Assembly (NCBI GenBank): GCA_026936325.1
Contig: JAPTHN010000150.1
Coordinates: 372,001-436,000, forward strand
DNA: 64,000 nucleotides
Direction: 5' to 3'
From: Platynereis dumerilii
Taxonomy: Eukaryota; Annelida; Polychaeta; Phyllodocida; Nereididae
Position numbers and translations under genes: made by a program. A model generated the notes under the pieces. The model was not told the DNA's origin. It saw only the letters and a program-made list of their open reading frames with translations, and made no database searches. Position 1 is the first letter of the stretch, and every line of letters begins with the position of its first letter. Positions 45,373 to 56,000 of the stretch are shown here, piece after piece.

Positions 45373-47498
45373 AGTGCTTGCACGTTATTTTTTTGTCTTC
45401 CTCCTGTCCTCATTAGCCTGAAGAGTGTATAAATACAGGACACACAGCACCATGCACCCACAAATTTATGGTATTTCTAGTTTTTTGCAGACCACAATCA
45501 AGCCTGAAGTGGTACATGATCTCTGGATAGTTTTAGTACTCTCACTTAAGAACCCTTAAGAACCATTTGTTTCTAAATGATGTTTAAACTGTTTCAAGTG
45601 ATCAACAAAGAAGATAAAAACACAATTACTCTCGTGTAACTGCTCTTCGGTTGTCATCACTGTAGTCATTTCCAGCAGTTTGTTGGCTTATCCGGCTGGG
45701 GCCTTTTCTTTCCATTATTTTATACTTCAGATATTCTAATTAGATATTCTGCAGTTGGCACTAAAAGGTTGTGTTTTGTATCAATCTATTTGTCTTTTTA
45801 ATGCACATGTGAGGCTTGGTGTTATAGAAGTACACCGGCTAAGAAAATTTCATGTTGCTGATTGTTGTATAAATGACATAATAAATATCTGTTATTCGGA
45901 AACATAAGACGTCAGTGAGCGGCTGTGAGAGCTGGTAGATGAAAAACATGCAGGCTCATATTTTGTTAAATGAGTAGACACGATACTAATACCTGCCGGG
46001 GTCCTGCCCTACTATACTGTGAATTTTGTAACATTACTCCGGGAAGTCTTTGCTTGAAAGGATACAGGTTCAATATGGTTATAAAGGAAAATGTATGGCT
46101 GCTCATATCAATGCTATAACTGCATTATACGCATTCCACATGGAATTGTCCGTGTTTTCCTTGGACAATAAACATGCGATATGCATCACATTTTGACATG
46201 TTCCAATTGGAAGAAACATTCGTCACAGAAATGACCTCTCACCTAAATGACCCAACTGCCATTGGACATTGCCTCAAGAGCCAATTATTGGTAATAACAA
46301 GTTTATGGCTTTCATGGGCGTTGGTCCAGAATATATTGAAAGTTATAATTACTATCCTCATAGAGCATAAGAAATACATAAGAGTGACTTTGACAATTCA
46401 TAAGAAGATCCAAGTGGTCGTTGGGAGGTCAAATCCCTAGGGAAACGTGTCACATGTTGAGGTCTCCTGATCTCACTCTCTCTCCCATCTCATCAATCAA
46501 CCCTCTTGAGCACCAAGAACTGGACTTAGAGGGCTGCACTAACCATATATATCTATCTGTTTACTCAAACAGCCAAATGTAAGCAGTCATCCTTCTTGTA
46601 GCTGTAATTTCAAGAATTTATGCTATTAATATATAAGGCTGAGTTCACGGAAATCAGAATATTTCAGAATAATTATTGTGACCTCGTTTCTTGTTTTCTT
46701 TTTTGAAATTAAATGTTGCATTAGCATGAAATATTTCATGTCGGGCTGAAACTTTTTATTTGATTTCCACTTCATATTCATGTTGTCAGCAATAACTTTG
46801 CAACTTTATATCAAAGTTTCAAAGCATTTCAAACTATTGCATGTCACAGTTTTAAATTATCTTCCCAAGATTTGCTAAATTATCCAAAGGTCCTGAATCA
46901 ACTTGTTGTATTGTGCAATTTCATGCCTTGTGGAGAATGTGGAAACTGTTGTCGTGGGGCTGCATGTTGAATTCAAATCACACATTAAATTCGGAATAAC
47001 ACAGAACTTATTTAAACAAGTATTGAAGGAAAATTTCTATGAACACAATTATGTAGACTTAGGTTGCAGTAAATGTCTTTCAGTAATGTATCTATGAATC
47101 AGACTACATATTTTAAAGTTTTTGAGGGAAATATTACAGTTTTATTTGCTCATTGTAAAATCCTGATTCATGACACTCATGAATGAATTATAATAAGAGT
47201 TTTCTCACAATATCATATTTATCATTTATTTTCTGTATTATTCATATACGACAAACAAACATGTGACAGGAGTCTGATGCATCAATCATAGACAAAGTTG
47301 CAATTGGAAGAAACAACCATCACAAAAATGACCTCCCACCTAACTGCCTCTGGACATTGCCCATAATCCCAATTACTGCTATTACATCCGAATTACTGCT
47401 ATTACAAAATCAATTTTATGGTTGCGTTCAGGAGCATCGATCAGTCCAGGAAATAGCATTTCAGTACATTGCTGGAGTTTGGACCTCACGAACAATTC
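45373..47498 (+). repeat. Macrorepeat family B between the two insertions
   Basis: It begins with a 5'-truncated SINE body (GTATAAATACAGGACACACA at about 45,428) and continues with blocks shared with 53-64 kb, including GCTGATTGTTGTAT (45,854), a SINE tail (46,410-46,560), the AACTTTGCAACTTTATATC block (46,793) and the GGACCTCACGAACAATTCA block that ends at the Ngaro insertion. No gene is supported. Confidence 0.65.
46410..46560 (+). mobile_element. SINE 3' part, head mostly lost
   Basis: GAGGTCAAATCCCTAGGG (tRNA 3' half-like) leads into GTCACATGTTGAGGTCTCC, CATCTCATCAATCAACCCTC and GGACTTAGAGGGCTGCACTA. It is nearly the same as 41,930-42,050, with which it shares flanking unit sequence. Confidence 0.6.
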
Positions 47499-47644
47499 AA
47501 ATTGCGGCGGCATGCTCTCCATAAGAATAACCAGGACTCCAAATGTGACAATAGTAACAATGTATTGCCTGTACAACAAAAGGCTGGTCAAACTGTCCCA
47601 GCCAGAAATTCCACAAGTAATAACAAATTGACATTCCAACCCGG
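47499..47644 (-). repeat. Ngaro split repeat B2 (3' end of element)
   Basis: This 146-bp block is the terminal repeat on the 3' side. Its outer border abuts the host words CTCACGAACAATTCA, which continue on the other side of the element as GAGTAACATAAG. Confidence 0.95.
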
Positions 47645-47759
47645 AATCCCATTACCACAAGATCCATCCTTACAATAGCATTATCATATCGTAATCAGAA
47701 AATTTAAAAATAAAAATAAAATTTTTCCGACGCCTTGCGTCCAAGGGAGGGTGGGTGGG

Positions 47760-47923
47760 CGCTTGATGTACAAAACAATAATACTTCCCGCGTCGCTAGC
47801 AACCCGGAAACCATTTCGCGCCGAAACTCGGCCAACCGGCGTTGAGCTGTGATGACGTCACACGGGAATTCCCAAGCGAGTCGACCGCAGCGCCCCAATT
47901 AACATATTTTGGCAAAATATCCC
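47760..47923 (-). repeat. Ngaro split repeat A2
   Basis: It abuts B1 directly at 47,923/47,924, forming the B1-A2 junction expected to template the ends during circle formation in this family. A short minus-strand open frame through A1 and A2 reflects the repeat and is not a gene. Confidence 0.95.
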
Positions 47924-48070
47924 AAATTGCGGCGGCATGCTCTCCATAAGAATAACCAGGACTCCAAATGTGACAATAGTAACAATGTATTTGCCTGTAC
48001 AACAAAAGGCTGGTCAAACTGTCCCAGCCAGAAATTCCACAAGTAATAACAAATTGACATTCCAACCCGG
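47924..48070 (-). repeat. Ngaro split repeat B1
   Basis: This 147-bp block begins AAATTGCGGCGGCATGCTCT and ends ACATTCCAACCCGG on the plus strand. It is the same as B2 except for one base of length. Confidence 0.95.
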
Positions 48071-48146
48071 CAAATACACCCCAAATACCCTAACCACAAT
48101 CACCTAAACAACCATAGAACCCTGACACCCCGTCTGTCCACTCCAC

Positions 48147-48764
48147 TCAGAATTTTAAAAGGGCCGCCAGACTTCTATCGTTTATATAAGATGCCGTAAT
48201 GTCCCTCAGCAAGGCTGCACCCCTCTCATTGACGTGTACTCCGTCTTTGTAGAATCTTGCCAGTGGGTTACCGTTTGAATCGGAGAAGCGTCTGTGTGCG
48301 TTGATCAGGGACACCCTGTTCTGAAAGGTCATCTTTCGGATGACTCTGTTGAATCCCTCGACCACCTGTTTTTTGTCGCAGGGCCTGGGAATAATGTTAA
48401 TCAAAAAGACCCAACACCTACTATTCAAGGCCTTCGTCCTCCTAACCAAACCTGCGGTATCCTCCTCAAATTTCTGAAGTCGTATGTTGTTGCTGATGTC
48501 GTTCGTGCCGACCATTATCACCACCGCATCTATGGTCGAGGCCTCTGGCAGCTCCGCAAGCACTCTCCCCCAAATGTTATTGGTCGTGGCCCCTCTGGCC
48601 ACCACTACAGTGGCGCCCAGCAGCGGCTCAAAGTCCCTCAGCATGGAATCTCCCAAGATTATTCTGGTGTAATTAGGCTGCGTGTTGTCCCTCCCTTCTC
48701 TTACTGGCAGACACACCACACTACGTCCTGCAAGAAGAAAAGAATTTCCCCTCAATTTCCCCAA
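48147..48764 (-). CDS. SGNH/GDSL hydrolase carried by the Ngaro element
   Basis: The 205-codon frame lies last in the element, just before B1. It shows the SGNH blocks in order: GDSM with the nucleophile Ser40, the VARGAT glycine at 58, GTND with Asn88, and DGVHVN with Asp174 and His177. Such hydrolases cut ester bonds. From memory, SGNH ORFs have been reported in some Ngaro elements, but their role in the life cycle is unknown. Its start overlaps the end of the recombinase region by about 40 bases. The four catalytic blocks are all present, suggesting that it was kept under selection until recently. Confidence 0.88.
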   Translation of the reverse strand: MGKLRGNSFLLAGRSVVCLPVREGRDNTQPNYTRIILGDSMLRDFEPLLGATVVVARGATTNNIWGRVLAELPEASTIDAVVIMVGTNDISNNIRLQKFEEDTAGLVRRTKALNSRCWVFLINIIPRPCDKKQVVEGFNRVIRKMTFQNRVSLINAHRRFSDSNGNPLARFYKDGVHVNERGAALLRDITASYINDRSLAALLKF

Positions 48765-49736
48765 TTAATCTACTCACTTTCTGAGCCGCCTCTGTTTTGC
48801 ATTTCATTGAGACTTGCAAGTATTTTCTGAAACAGTCGCTGGCCCAATCCCCCATGACTTTGACGGTTTCGGCCGGAACGCCTGCCTCGTAAGCAAAGGA
48901 TGCTGCCCCCCGCCTAAAGCTGTGCGAAGAAAAGCGCGATGGCTCCCTTCCCACACTTTCTATGGCCTTCTTTATACGCTTTTGAAACTCATGATATACA
49001 ATGGGGATTAAGACTCCCTCGCTATTTCTCTTCACGAAGGCCGGATCCGACTGCTTGGCTGGTGTCCGATTTATCATGTTTTTGTATGCTGCCACTGGAC
49101 ACAAGCTGGAGCCCTTTATTGGCAATATTGGAACGACCAATGCTCTTTCTCCGTACTGGATAGTCTTCGTCCATTTTAAACTGACCATCAACGCCCCCTC
49201 CCTTTCTTTAAAGTGGCCCCGGGTCAGTTGTTTCCTCGGATCAAAGGCTGACTTCTTATCTGGCACAAGGTTTGATTTTCTACAAACCAGGAAGAAGGCC
49301 GTTAGAAATAACGCCCAAAAGGTGGCTTCCAAAGGGTCATCCAATTCCATTGTTTGTCTTATTTCTAACAAGATTTCTGGCGTTATTGGCAAGGCCTGTC
49401 TGGGGTGTGCAACAATCTGCGTTTTAAGCCCTTTTTCATCATCTTGACTAAATAATGGTCGAACTGCTCGACGTTCCATCCCTCTGTTAAATACCATAAT
49501 TTGATCCCGTGTATATAATTAGAGATGGTATCTGACGAAGCGAACTCACCCGCAAGGTATTGCATGTAGAGGATCAAAGTTTGCACTGACACTGGGAACG
49601 GGATCTCTTCCCACTCCTCACAAAACTGTACAAATTTGTCCCTTTGCCTGACCAGGTTCCTCAGTGTACCCTGCGCGTAGGCCCCTTTTAATGTCACTTT
49701 GGCTTCTCTCCGTAGTTGCCATTCTGCAACCAACAA
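48721..49736 (-). CDS. Ngaro tyrosine recombinase region
   Basis: This region encodes a phage-integrase-type recombinase with an N-terminal SAM-like DNA-binding part and a C-terminal catalytic part. The catalytic part has the HSFRRGAA box and a GDWASDCFRKYL box with the expected tyrosine. In this class of element the enzyme inserts a circular DNA copy by strand exchange, which explains the absence of a target duplication. Only the extent of the domain is given here; the copy is treated as a fossil. Confidence 0.88.
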
Positions 49737-49737
49737 T

Positions 49738-51375
49738 TTACCATGGATTCTCGAATTTAAATGCCTTATGACTAATTTCTACCTTATTTAACTGCCTACA
49801 TTCCTGCGCCCGCTTGAACCTCTCCCCATAACTCCTATCCAGGTGCATTCTTGACAGCCAATCAGGTAGACGGTTCTCTACCCCCGGGATGTGTTTGGTT
49901 TGTATCTCGAACTCCCACACCGCGGCGGTGAAGGCTATCTCCCTCAAGCATCCCTGCATGAAAGGATCCCTAGCCCTTCCCGACATTACCACCTGCACTG
50001 TCACCATGTTGTCACAGTGGATCTTAATTCTCCTTCCCTTCAACCTCCGGCACCAAAGCTTCAGAGCCGCCATTATTGTGACCAACTCCCTCTGATTGAT
50101 GTCCTTCGTTCCTTTCATGATAAAATCCGGGAAGCAGCAGTGAAAATATTCTGTTCCACAAACTCCTCCCGCACCGGTGAGACATGCGTCACACGCTAAT
50201 TCTTGATCCACATCTGACCAGTGATTTTGTGGGATGAGACTGACCCCATTAAAACACGGCATCACCCTCTCCCACCACAAAACATCCTTCAGAAACTCCT
50301 CATCCAACTGCACTATACCCTTCTCAGGGCAACTCTTCAAAACCTCCAGCATACGTGAGATAAATAGCCTCCCGGGCCTCACACACTTCGCTGCAAAACT
50401 CAATAGCCCCACCAAGGACTGTATCTCCTTCTTTTCGGCCTCGCTCTTCTCCGACCATCTGCGTAGTTCTGTCTTAATCTCACTGAGCCTCTCTGCTGTT
50501 ATCTCCATTTTCATGTTGTCCGTATCAAACCATATCCCCAGAAAAGACATTTTTGTACTGGGGGGACATGCTTTAGCCGGGGACTCCTGCATTCCTAGAT
50601 CTCTCAAAAGCTGGCCCAATGCCTCGAAGGCCTCCATTGCCTTGTCAGCCCTTGCCACCCCTGCAAAATCATCTAGGTACACTACTCCCCTGTACCCCCA
50701 ACTCTTGTACACCTCCATGACACCACTGCTTACTCTTTGGCAGATATATGCTGTGGACCTTAATCCCATTGACAATACCCGGTCTGCATAGATTTCTCCC
50801 CTCCATGTATAGGCCAACTTGTGAACATCGCCTGGGTCAACTGGTATTTGTCTATAAGCCTTCTTCAAGTCCCTTTTGAAGAGACAACATCCCTTCCCTG
50901 CACAATTAATTAGGAAAGAAAGGTCATCTACCGTTGGATAATGTAGGGTGATAGGCTTACCCAGGTATTCCTCCTTACTGATAGCTGTGTTTACACTATT
51001 GGCACCAGGGAAGGTCAAGTCCAGAATGATTCTCCTTTCAGAGGAGTCTTTCTTCTCTCTGGTATTCAGTGGAGATACTATCAGCGGCTTGCTAAAGGGA
51101 GAAACCGAAAATGGCCCCAACATTCTCCCTAGTGTAATTTCACCCCTGAAGTAATCCTCCATTTCCTGCGGAAAATCAGTGGCCCCCTTGTGGTTCTTAA
51201 CACTGTCTCTAGGATCCCATTCCCCAGTGCAGTTGATAGGGAAGCCAAACTCCAAAAATTTCAAAATTTCCCTATCTTCATTAGTGGCAAAGTGCCACCT
51301 GAAGCCTTCAAGGTTCAGATTAGACACCACCGGGATTCGACAACATTCGTAGTTATAAGCCCCCGAGTTCGCCAC
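49738..51375 (-). CDS. Ngaro reverse transcriptase and RNase H
   Basis: The region of 545 codons contains a reverse transcriptase with FKRDLKKAYRQIPVD and the active-site VVYLDDFAG. A connecting part with SFLGIWFDTD follows, and then an RNase H with ACDACLTGAGG, QRELVTI and HCDNM. It closes with the LPDWLSR word common to DIRS-group elements. This order, followed by a recombinase rather than a DDE integrase, places the element in the tyrosine-recombinase retrotransposons. It copies the element's RNA and removes the template strand. Confidence 0.92.
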   Translation of the reverse strand: MANSGAYNYECCRIPVVSNLNLEGFRWHFATNEDREILKFLEFGFPINCTGEWDPRDSVKNHKGATDFPQEMEDYFRGEITLGRMLGPFSVSPFSKPLIVSPLNTREKKDSSERRIILDLTFPGANSVNTAISKEEYLGKPITLHYPTVDDLSFLINCAGKGCCLFKRDLKKAYRQIPVDPGDVHKLAYTWRGEIYADRVLSMGLRSTAYICQRVSSGVMEVYKSWGYRGVVYLDDFAGVARADKAMEAFEALGQLLRDLGMQESPAKACPPSTKMSFLGIWFDTDNMKMEITAERLSEIKTELRRWSEKSEAEKKEIQSLVGLLSFAAKCVRPGRLFISRMLEVLKSCPEKGIVQLDEEFLKDVLWWERVMPCFNGVSLIPQNHWSDVDQELACDACLTGAGGVCGTEYFHCCFPDFIMKGTKDINQRELVTIMAALKLWCRRLKGRRIKIHCDNMVTVQVVMSGRARDPFMQGCLREIAFTAAVWEFEIQTKHIPGVENRLPDWLSRMHLDRSYGERFKRAQECRQLNKVEISHKAFKFENPW

Positions 51376-51468
51376 TCTGTTACAGGCACTTATGAACTTA
51401 CGTTGTTCCCGACCCAGCCTTAAGCATCGATTCCCTTGAACTTTTCTAACCTCCTCTTCCGTCTCCAG

Positions 51469-52770
51469 TCATGCCACACAATCCTTCTCCGGATGCTCCA
51501 TCCTCTTTTTGTCCTTCTGGAGACACCTTGCACACACGTGCTGTACTTGAAGTGATTTACCATTGACCATGGCCTCGTGTCCCGATGTGAGAGAACACAA
51601 GCCCTTCTGAAAGTTCTGACAAAACCAGATCTTCTCCGTGTTTTGTGCTCCGACATTACGCTTCTTACTATTGTTACTCTGTTGTGGGACCCCACCTCTT
51701 CTAGCCAGGGCCCACTGCACCTCCCCCACCAGGCTGTCACCCCATCTTAGTCTCCCCTTCTCAATCCTGGAGACAATATAAGCATAAACTCCCTTGACTG
51801 TCCGCCACTCATGTACTCCATGAAGGTATCCCATTAACCGCAATAGTTCCAGCCTGCTCTCTTTCTCCAGCTGACTGATGTTACCTTCAATTATTATTTC
51901 CAACTCTCCTATGACCAGTTGTCTGAAATTTATCTCTTGAAAGGTTATTTCTTTCCCTCCGAGTTCCTCCATGACCTCGGCATGAGCCCATAATTGAGGA
52001 TATCTAACCACATCCACCTGTTTGGCTGCCATCCCAGACCTCCTAGTCCTGCCCCTGGGTGCCCTTCTGCGGACCTCGTCCCCAGAGCATGAACCGCTAG
52101 CCCCGTCATCAGAATAGCCATAACCATCCCACTTACTTCTGGATGTGTGTTCCTCCGCTGGCCTGCTGTCCTCATCCAGCAACCAGTTGTCCATCTGTCG
52201 GGCTGTGCGCCGTGTCTCTTCTCGCTCACCCCTACTTCTCGGAACTGTCTCCTCCCTGTGAGATTTCTTCTGTCCAGATCGCTGTCGCTCCTCTGCCCTG
52301 CTGATTTCATTTTGTAGTTCTCTCAGCCTCCTCCTCTTCTCCTCAATCTGTTCCTTGCTTTTGATCTGGGCGAGCCTTTCCTCCGCCTCCAAGATCTTCT
52401 TGTCCAGCGTCTGGTTTTCCTCATCGGAGCTGGGGTAATCGTACCGGTCCTCCCCTGAAGCAATTGAAGGAAAATCAAAACCTCGGGCATGGGACTTACT
52501 GCTGTGACGTGCCTTTCTGACACCCCTATCATCAAATTCATCCTCCCCTGCACTCTGACCCCCAGCATATCTATTTAACGGAGTTCTAAAAGCATCATCA
52601 ATGACATCAAATCCTCCACTATTCCATGAATCATCTGACAACCCCCCCGGATCCGCCGATTCACTCAATACCAAGGGTGACCCGCGGCCCCGGCCAACAT
52701 TGAGGTCCTTGTAATTTCCCTTAAATCTGGCTCTACGTTGCAAACCTGCCCTACCTCTGCCTGCAGACAT
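51469..52770 (-). CDS. Ngaro gag-like protein
   Basis: This open reading frame of 433 codons lies first in the element. The N-terminal half is rich in Arg, Gly, Ser and acidic residues. A charged helical stretch at about residues 120-175, rich in Glu, Lys and Arg, looks like a coiled coil. The C-terminal part holds a cluster of Cys and His (from WFCQNFQKGLC to HVCARCLQ) that may bind zinc and nucleic acid. The part is assigned by position and by the zinc-knuckle-like end; gag-like ORFs of this group are poorly conserved. Treated as part of a fossil element. Confidence 0.75.
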   Translation of the reverse strand: MSAGRGRAGLQRRARFKGNYKDLNVGRGRGSPLVLSESADPGGLSDDSWNSGGFDVIDDAFRTPLNRYAGGQSAGEDEFDDRGVRKARHSSKSHARGFDFPSIASGEDRYDYPSSDEENQTLDKKILEAEERLAQIKSKEQIEEKRRRLRELQNEISRAEERQRSGQKKSHREETVPRSRGEREETRRTARQMDNWLLDEDSRPAEEHTSRSKWDGYGYSDDGASGSCSGDEVRRRAPRGRTRRSGMAAKQVDVVRYPQLWAHAEVMEELGGKEITFQEINFRQLVIGELEIIIEGNISQLEKESRLELLRLMGYLHGVHEWRTVKGVYAYIVSRIEKGRLRWGDSLVGEVQWALARRGGVPQQSNNSKKRNVGAQNTEKIWFCQNFQKGLCSLTSGHEAMVNGKSLQVQHVCARCLQKDKKRMEHPEKDCVA

Positions 52771-52887
52771 AATTGAAAGGTCGTTAGGTCACTTCCCTAT
52801 AGTATCCTCGCTAATTGGGAACCGATCCTCCGTCCAATCTGCCTCCAAACTCAGTAGTAGCTTTGAAAAGATGTCCACGATGCTCTC

Positions 52888-53051
52888 CGCTTGATGTACA
52901 AAACAATAATACTTCCCGCGTCGCTAGCATCCCGGAAACCATTTCGCGCCGAAACTCGGCCAATCGGCGTTGAGCTGTGATGACATCACACGGGAATTCC
53001 CAAGCGAGTCGACCGCAGCGCCCCAATTAACATATTTTGGCAAAATATCCC
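52888..53051 (-). repeat. Ngaro split repeat A1 (5' end of element)
   Basis: This 164-bp repeat contains GCTTGATGTACAAAACAATA and TTAACATATTTTGGCAAAAT. It matches A2 at 47,760-47,923 apart from three substitutions. It forms the upstream end of the element on the minus strand. Confidence 0.95.
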
Positions 53052-56000
53052 AGAGTAACATAAGAATCACAGTCATTATTTCAATTTGAACAAAGACACT
53101 TTTGAATCACATTATCACGTAGACTTAATTTGATGGTAGATCTACTGCTTTATGTTCAATTTCCTTCATATCAGACCAGCTATTTGTCTATGGTCTGAGA
53201 TGTACATTAAAGCTCCTACTCTAGATAACTTTACAACATTAATCCCATGAAAAAGTAAAACAGTTTTTTTTTCAACTTGGGAGGGGGGGGGGGTAAGCTC
53301 AGTTGGTAGCTCAACGGCCGTTCAATCGTTAGGTCCCGGATTCAATTCCCACTTTGGCCTGGTCAATAGAACTTATTTTGAAAAGCAGTAACAAACATTT
53401 TCTTTGCCTCATTGCTGTGTCTTCTTGTTGTCACTGAGTGCATAAATACAGGACAAAAAGCACCAATCATCCAATAATTGTTTTTCTAGGTCTCCGCAGA
53501 CCATAATCAGGCTCAAATCAGAAGTGGTACATGATACATTTGATACATCAACAGTTGTAGTGCTCTCATCAAGTTAACTGCCTTTCAAGTACCCTCAAGG
53601 ACCACTTGTTTCTAAATGATGCTTAAACTGTTTCAAGCGATAAACAAGGAAGATAAAATCACAATTACTCTTGTAAAATTGCTCTTTGCATGTCTTCACA
53701 GTTACTGTAGCCATTTGACGCTGTTTGTAGGCAATAGTTTTTTTTTTCAGTTTCCATAGCGATTGATTGTCTTGTCTACTGCATGTTGTATAACTTATAT
53801 TCATTTGCTAATCTTATTACCATAAAATGTTGTTGTTATACTTTTTTTTTTTTTTGTTTCTTTTCTTTGCTATAATTTTATGTTGAATTGCTTCTTTTTT
53901 TTTCTGAAATCAAGGCTGGGCCAAATTACAGCCATTTGTCTAAGCATGCCCAGCCTCCAACTTTGTAACACCATACTGTTGGAAATCAACATAAATTACA
54001 AAATTACAATTATTTTTCATACCTCGGCAACATTGTTTTTTCCATACATGTACTTCAGATATTCTAATCATACATTCCATGTTGGCTTACCAATAGGGCA
54101 TTTAATCTGATATGCTGAAAGATTAAGTTTTGTATCAATCCAGTTGTCTTTTTAATGCGCATGTGGAGCTTTTTGTCTTTTGTGATGAGCATGCATGTGA
54201 GGCTGCTTGTAATTATAAAGCATAAGAAAAAAACATAATTCTGATTGTTGTATACATGACAAATAAACATATATCTGTATGTTAACATTAGATGTCAACG
54301 AGAGCAAGTAGATGCAAGTCTTGTTTGTCTACTTCAGTAGCAAAATGACATTGGTTCAACCAAGATGACAACTGCACATCTTCATTACCTTCCGCAATAC
54401 GAAGGAAGTAACTCGAGTTTCGACCCTCATTACCAGATTACCAGAATAATTACTGGAGCTGGAAGTATTTCTAATTTCCCAGGAGCTCTGAGTGAGCACA
54501 CTGTATGCTTAGTGGGAGCTTTATGTTAGCCGAAGGAGAGCTTACTTGGAGCTGACTGGGAGCTTAGCTCCCTAGAATAAACAGGCAATTAGATGCTAAA
54601 TAAGCTGCCCCCTGGATATTTGCTATATTTGCAGAAGACTCAGCCAGAACAATATAGTAACATGTAATGGATGTATCAAGGCAAAACATTATAAAAGTGA
54701 ATATACATTGCCTGAAAAAAAAACAATTTAGCTATTCTGCGATTCAAAATTTAACACATTTATCCCATGTGATGGACGTTATGCCTCAAACCAACACTGA
54801 CACATCCTTAAGAACCACTTGTGTGTAATCGGATGCACTGAAAAATTGACTTTTGAATTTGTCTTCATGTCTTTTTATTGTGCATGTTCGTCTGTTCGAC
54901 TGTTTGTCAGTCAACTTTTTCTTTGCACAGCCAATTTCATATTTGAAGACATTCAGCCTGAATGGTAATTTTCTAGGACATTTATTCTCTAGCGAAAAGT
55001 GAGATAAAAAATTGACATCAATTTCTCAATAGAATACATATCCTGGAAAATCCACACATCCAGACTGAATGTCGACAGTTATGAAGATGGCTGTAATGTG
55101 TATGTGGGGCTGGTTGTAATATATACAGCTTAAGAAATTTCACAATACTGATTGCTGCACACATGACTAATAATACATATCTGTTATGTGGTAACATGAG
55201 GTGAGAGCTGGTAGGTATAAGACATTCAGTCATGAATGCCAAATACTGGCATCTTGTCTTGTGACAATTAGACATTGGTTCGACTCAGATGACCACTACA
55301 TTACCTACTGCAATACAAAGGCAGTAACTTGAGTTTCAACTTGAACAGATAAGAAGAGTGATTACTAGTGCTGGAAGTTTTGCTAATTTCCCTGGAGCTC
55401 TGAGTGAGCATGATGTATGCCTAGTCGGAGCTTCATGTTAGTTCACAGAGAGCTTACTTGGGCTGACTGGGAGCTTAGCTATCTGGAATCAACAAGCAAT
55501 TAGATGGTAATAAGCTGCCTCCTGGATAAATGCTGTATTTACAGAAGACTCAACCAGAACAATATAGAAGATGATGTAATTGATGTAATTGATGTATCAA
55601 GGCAAAACATTTTACATTTGAATGGACATTGTCTGGAAGAGTAAAATTTGGCCATTCAGTGTATAACAATATATTGTGTAAAAATGTATACTGGGGGCTG
55701 TTAAGAATATTGAGGACGCCAGAGAAGACAAATGTAGATGTTGTTTGAAGCATGCTTTTAAAAATGGTATTAGGCAAAGAAATGAATGTTTGCCTTGATA
55801 AGCACAATCCATCTTTTTCCACAATGCCACACGTACATGTATGATACATTTTCTCCATCATATCCCTCTTTCGACTCAAGAAACCAAAGCCAGATTGATT
55901 GTCCACTGTCCAGTGACCTAAATAATAATTATATTGTTGGCGGTCTCGTTGTGACAGTTAATGAGATGTTGTCACATGTAAGAAAGGGCTCTGAGGACTT

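Larger units (their letters stand above)
47499..53051 (-). mobile_element. Ngaro-type tyrosine-recombinase retrotransposon (DIRS order)
   Basis: Read on the minus strand, the element has the split direct repeat order A1 (53,051-52,888), coding region, B1 (48,070-47,924), A2 (47,923-47,760), B2 (47,644-47,499). This is characteristic of Ngaro/PAT elements and differs from the inverted ends of DIRS1 itself. The coding parts in order are gag-like, RT with RNase H, tyrosine recombinase and an SGNH hydrolase. No methyltransferase domain was seen, as expected for Ngaro. The A copies differ at 3 of 164 positions and the B copies by one base of length, so the insertion looks fairly young. It appears nearly whole, with about one break. 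The flanks show no target duplication, as expected for recombinase-mediated entry. Confidence 0.93.

Noticed and set aside
47704-47898. Shared peptide-like frames in the Ngaro repeats (also at 52,811)
   Set aside because: They are translations of split repeats A1 and A2, which are non-coding ends of the element.
48294-48830. 178-codon plus-strand frame opposite the SGNH hydrolase
   Set aside because: It is a shadow of the minus-strand hydrolase and recombinase coding region.
53281-53365. Functional tRNA gene
   Set aside because: A and B boxes are present, but the acceptor and anticodon stems do not pair and a SINE body follows. The same applies to the heads at 862-1,054 and 37,905-38,243.
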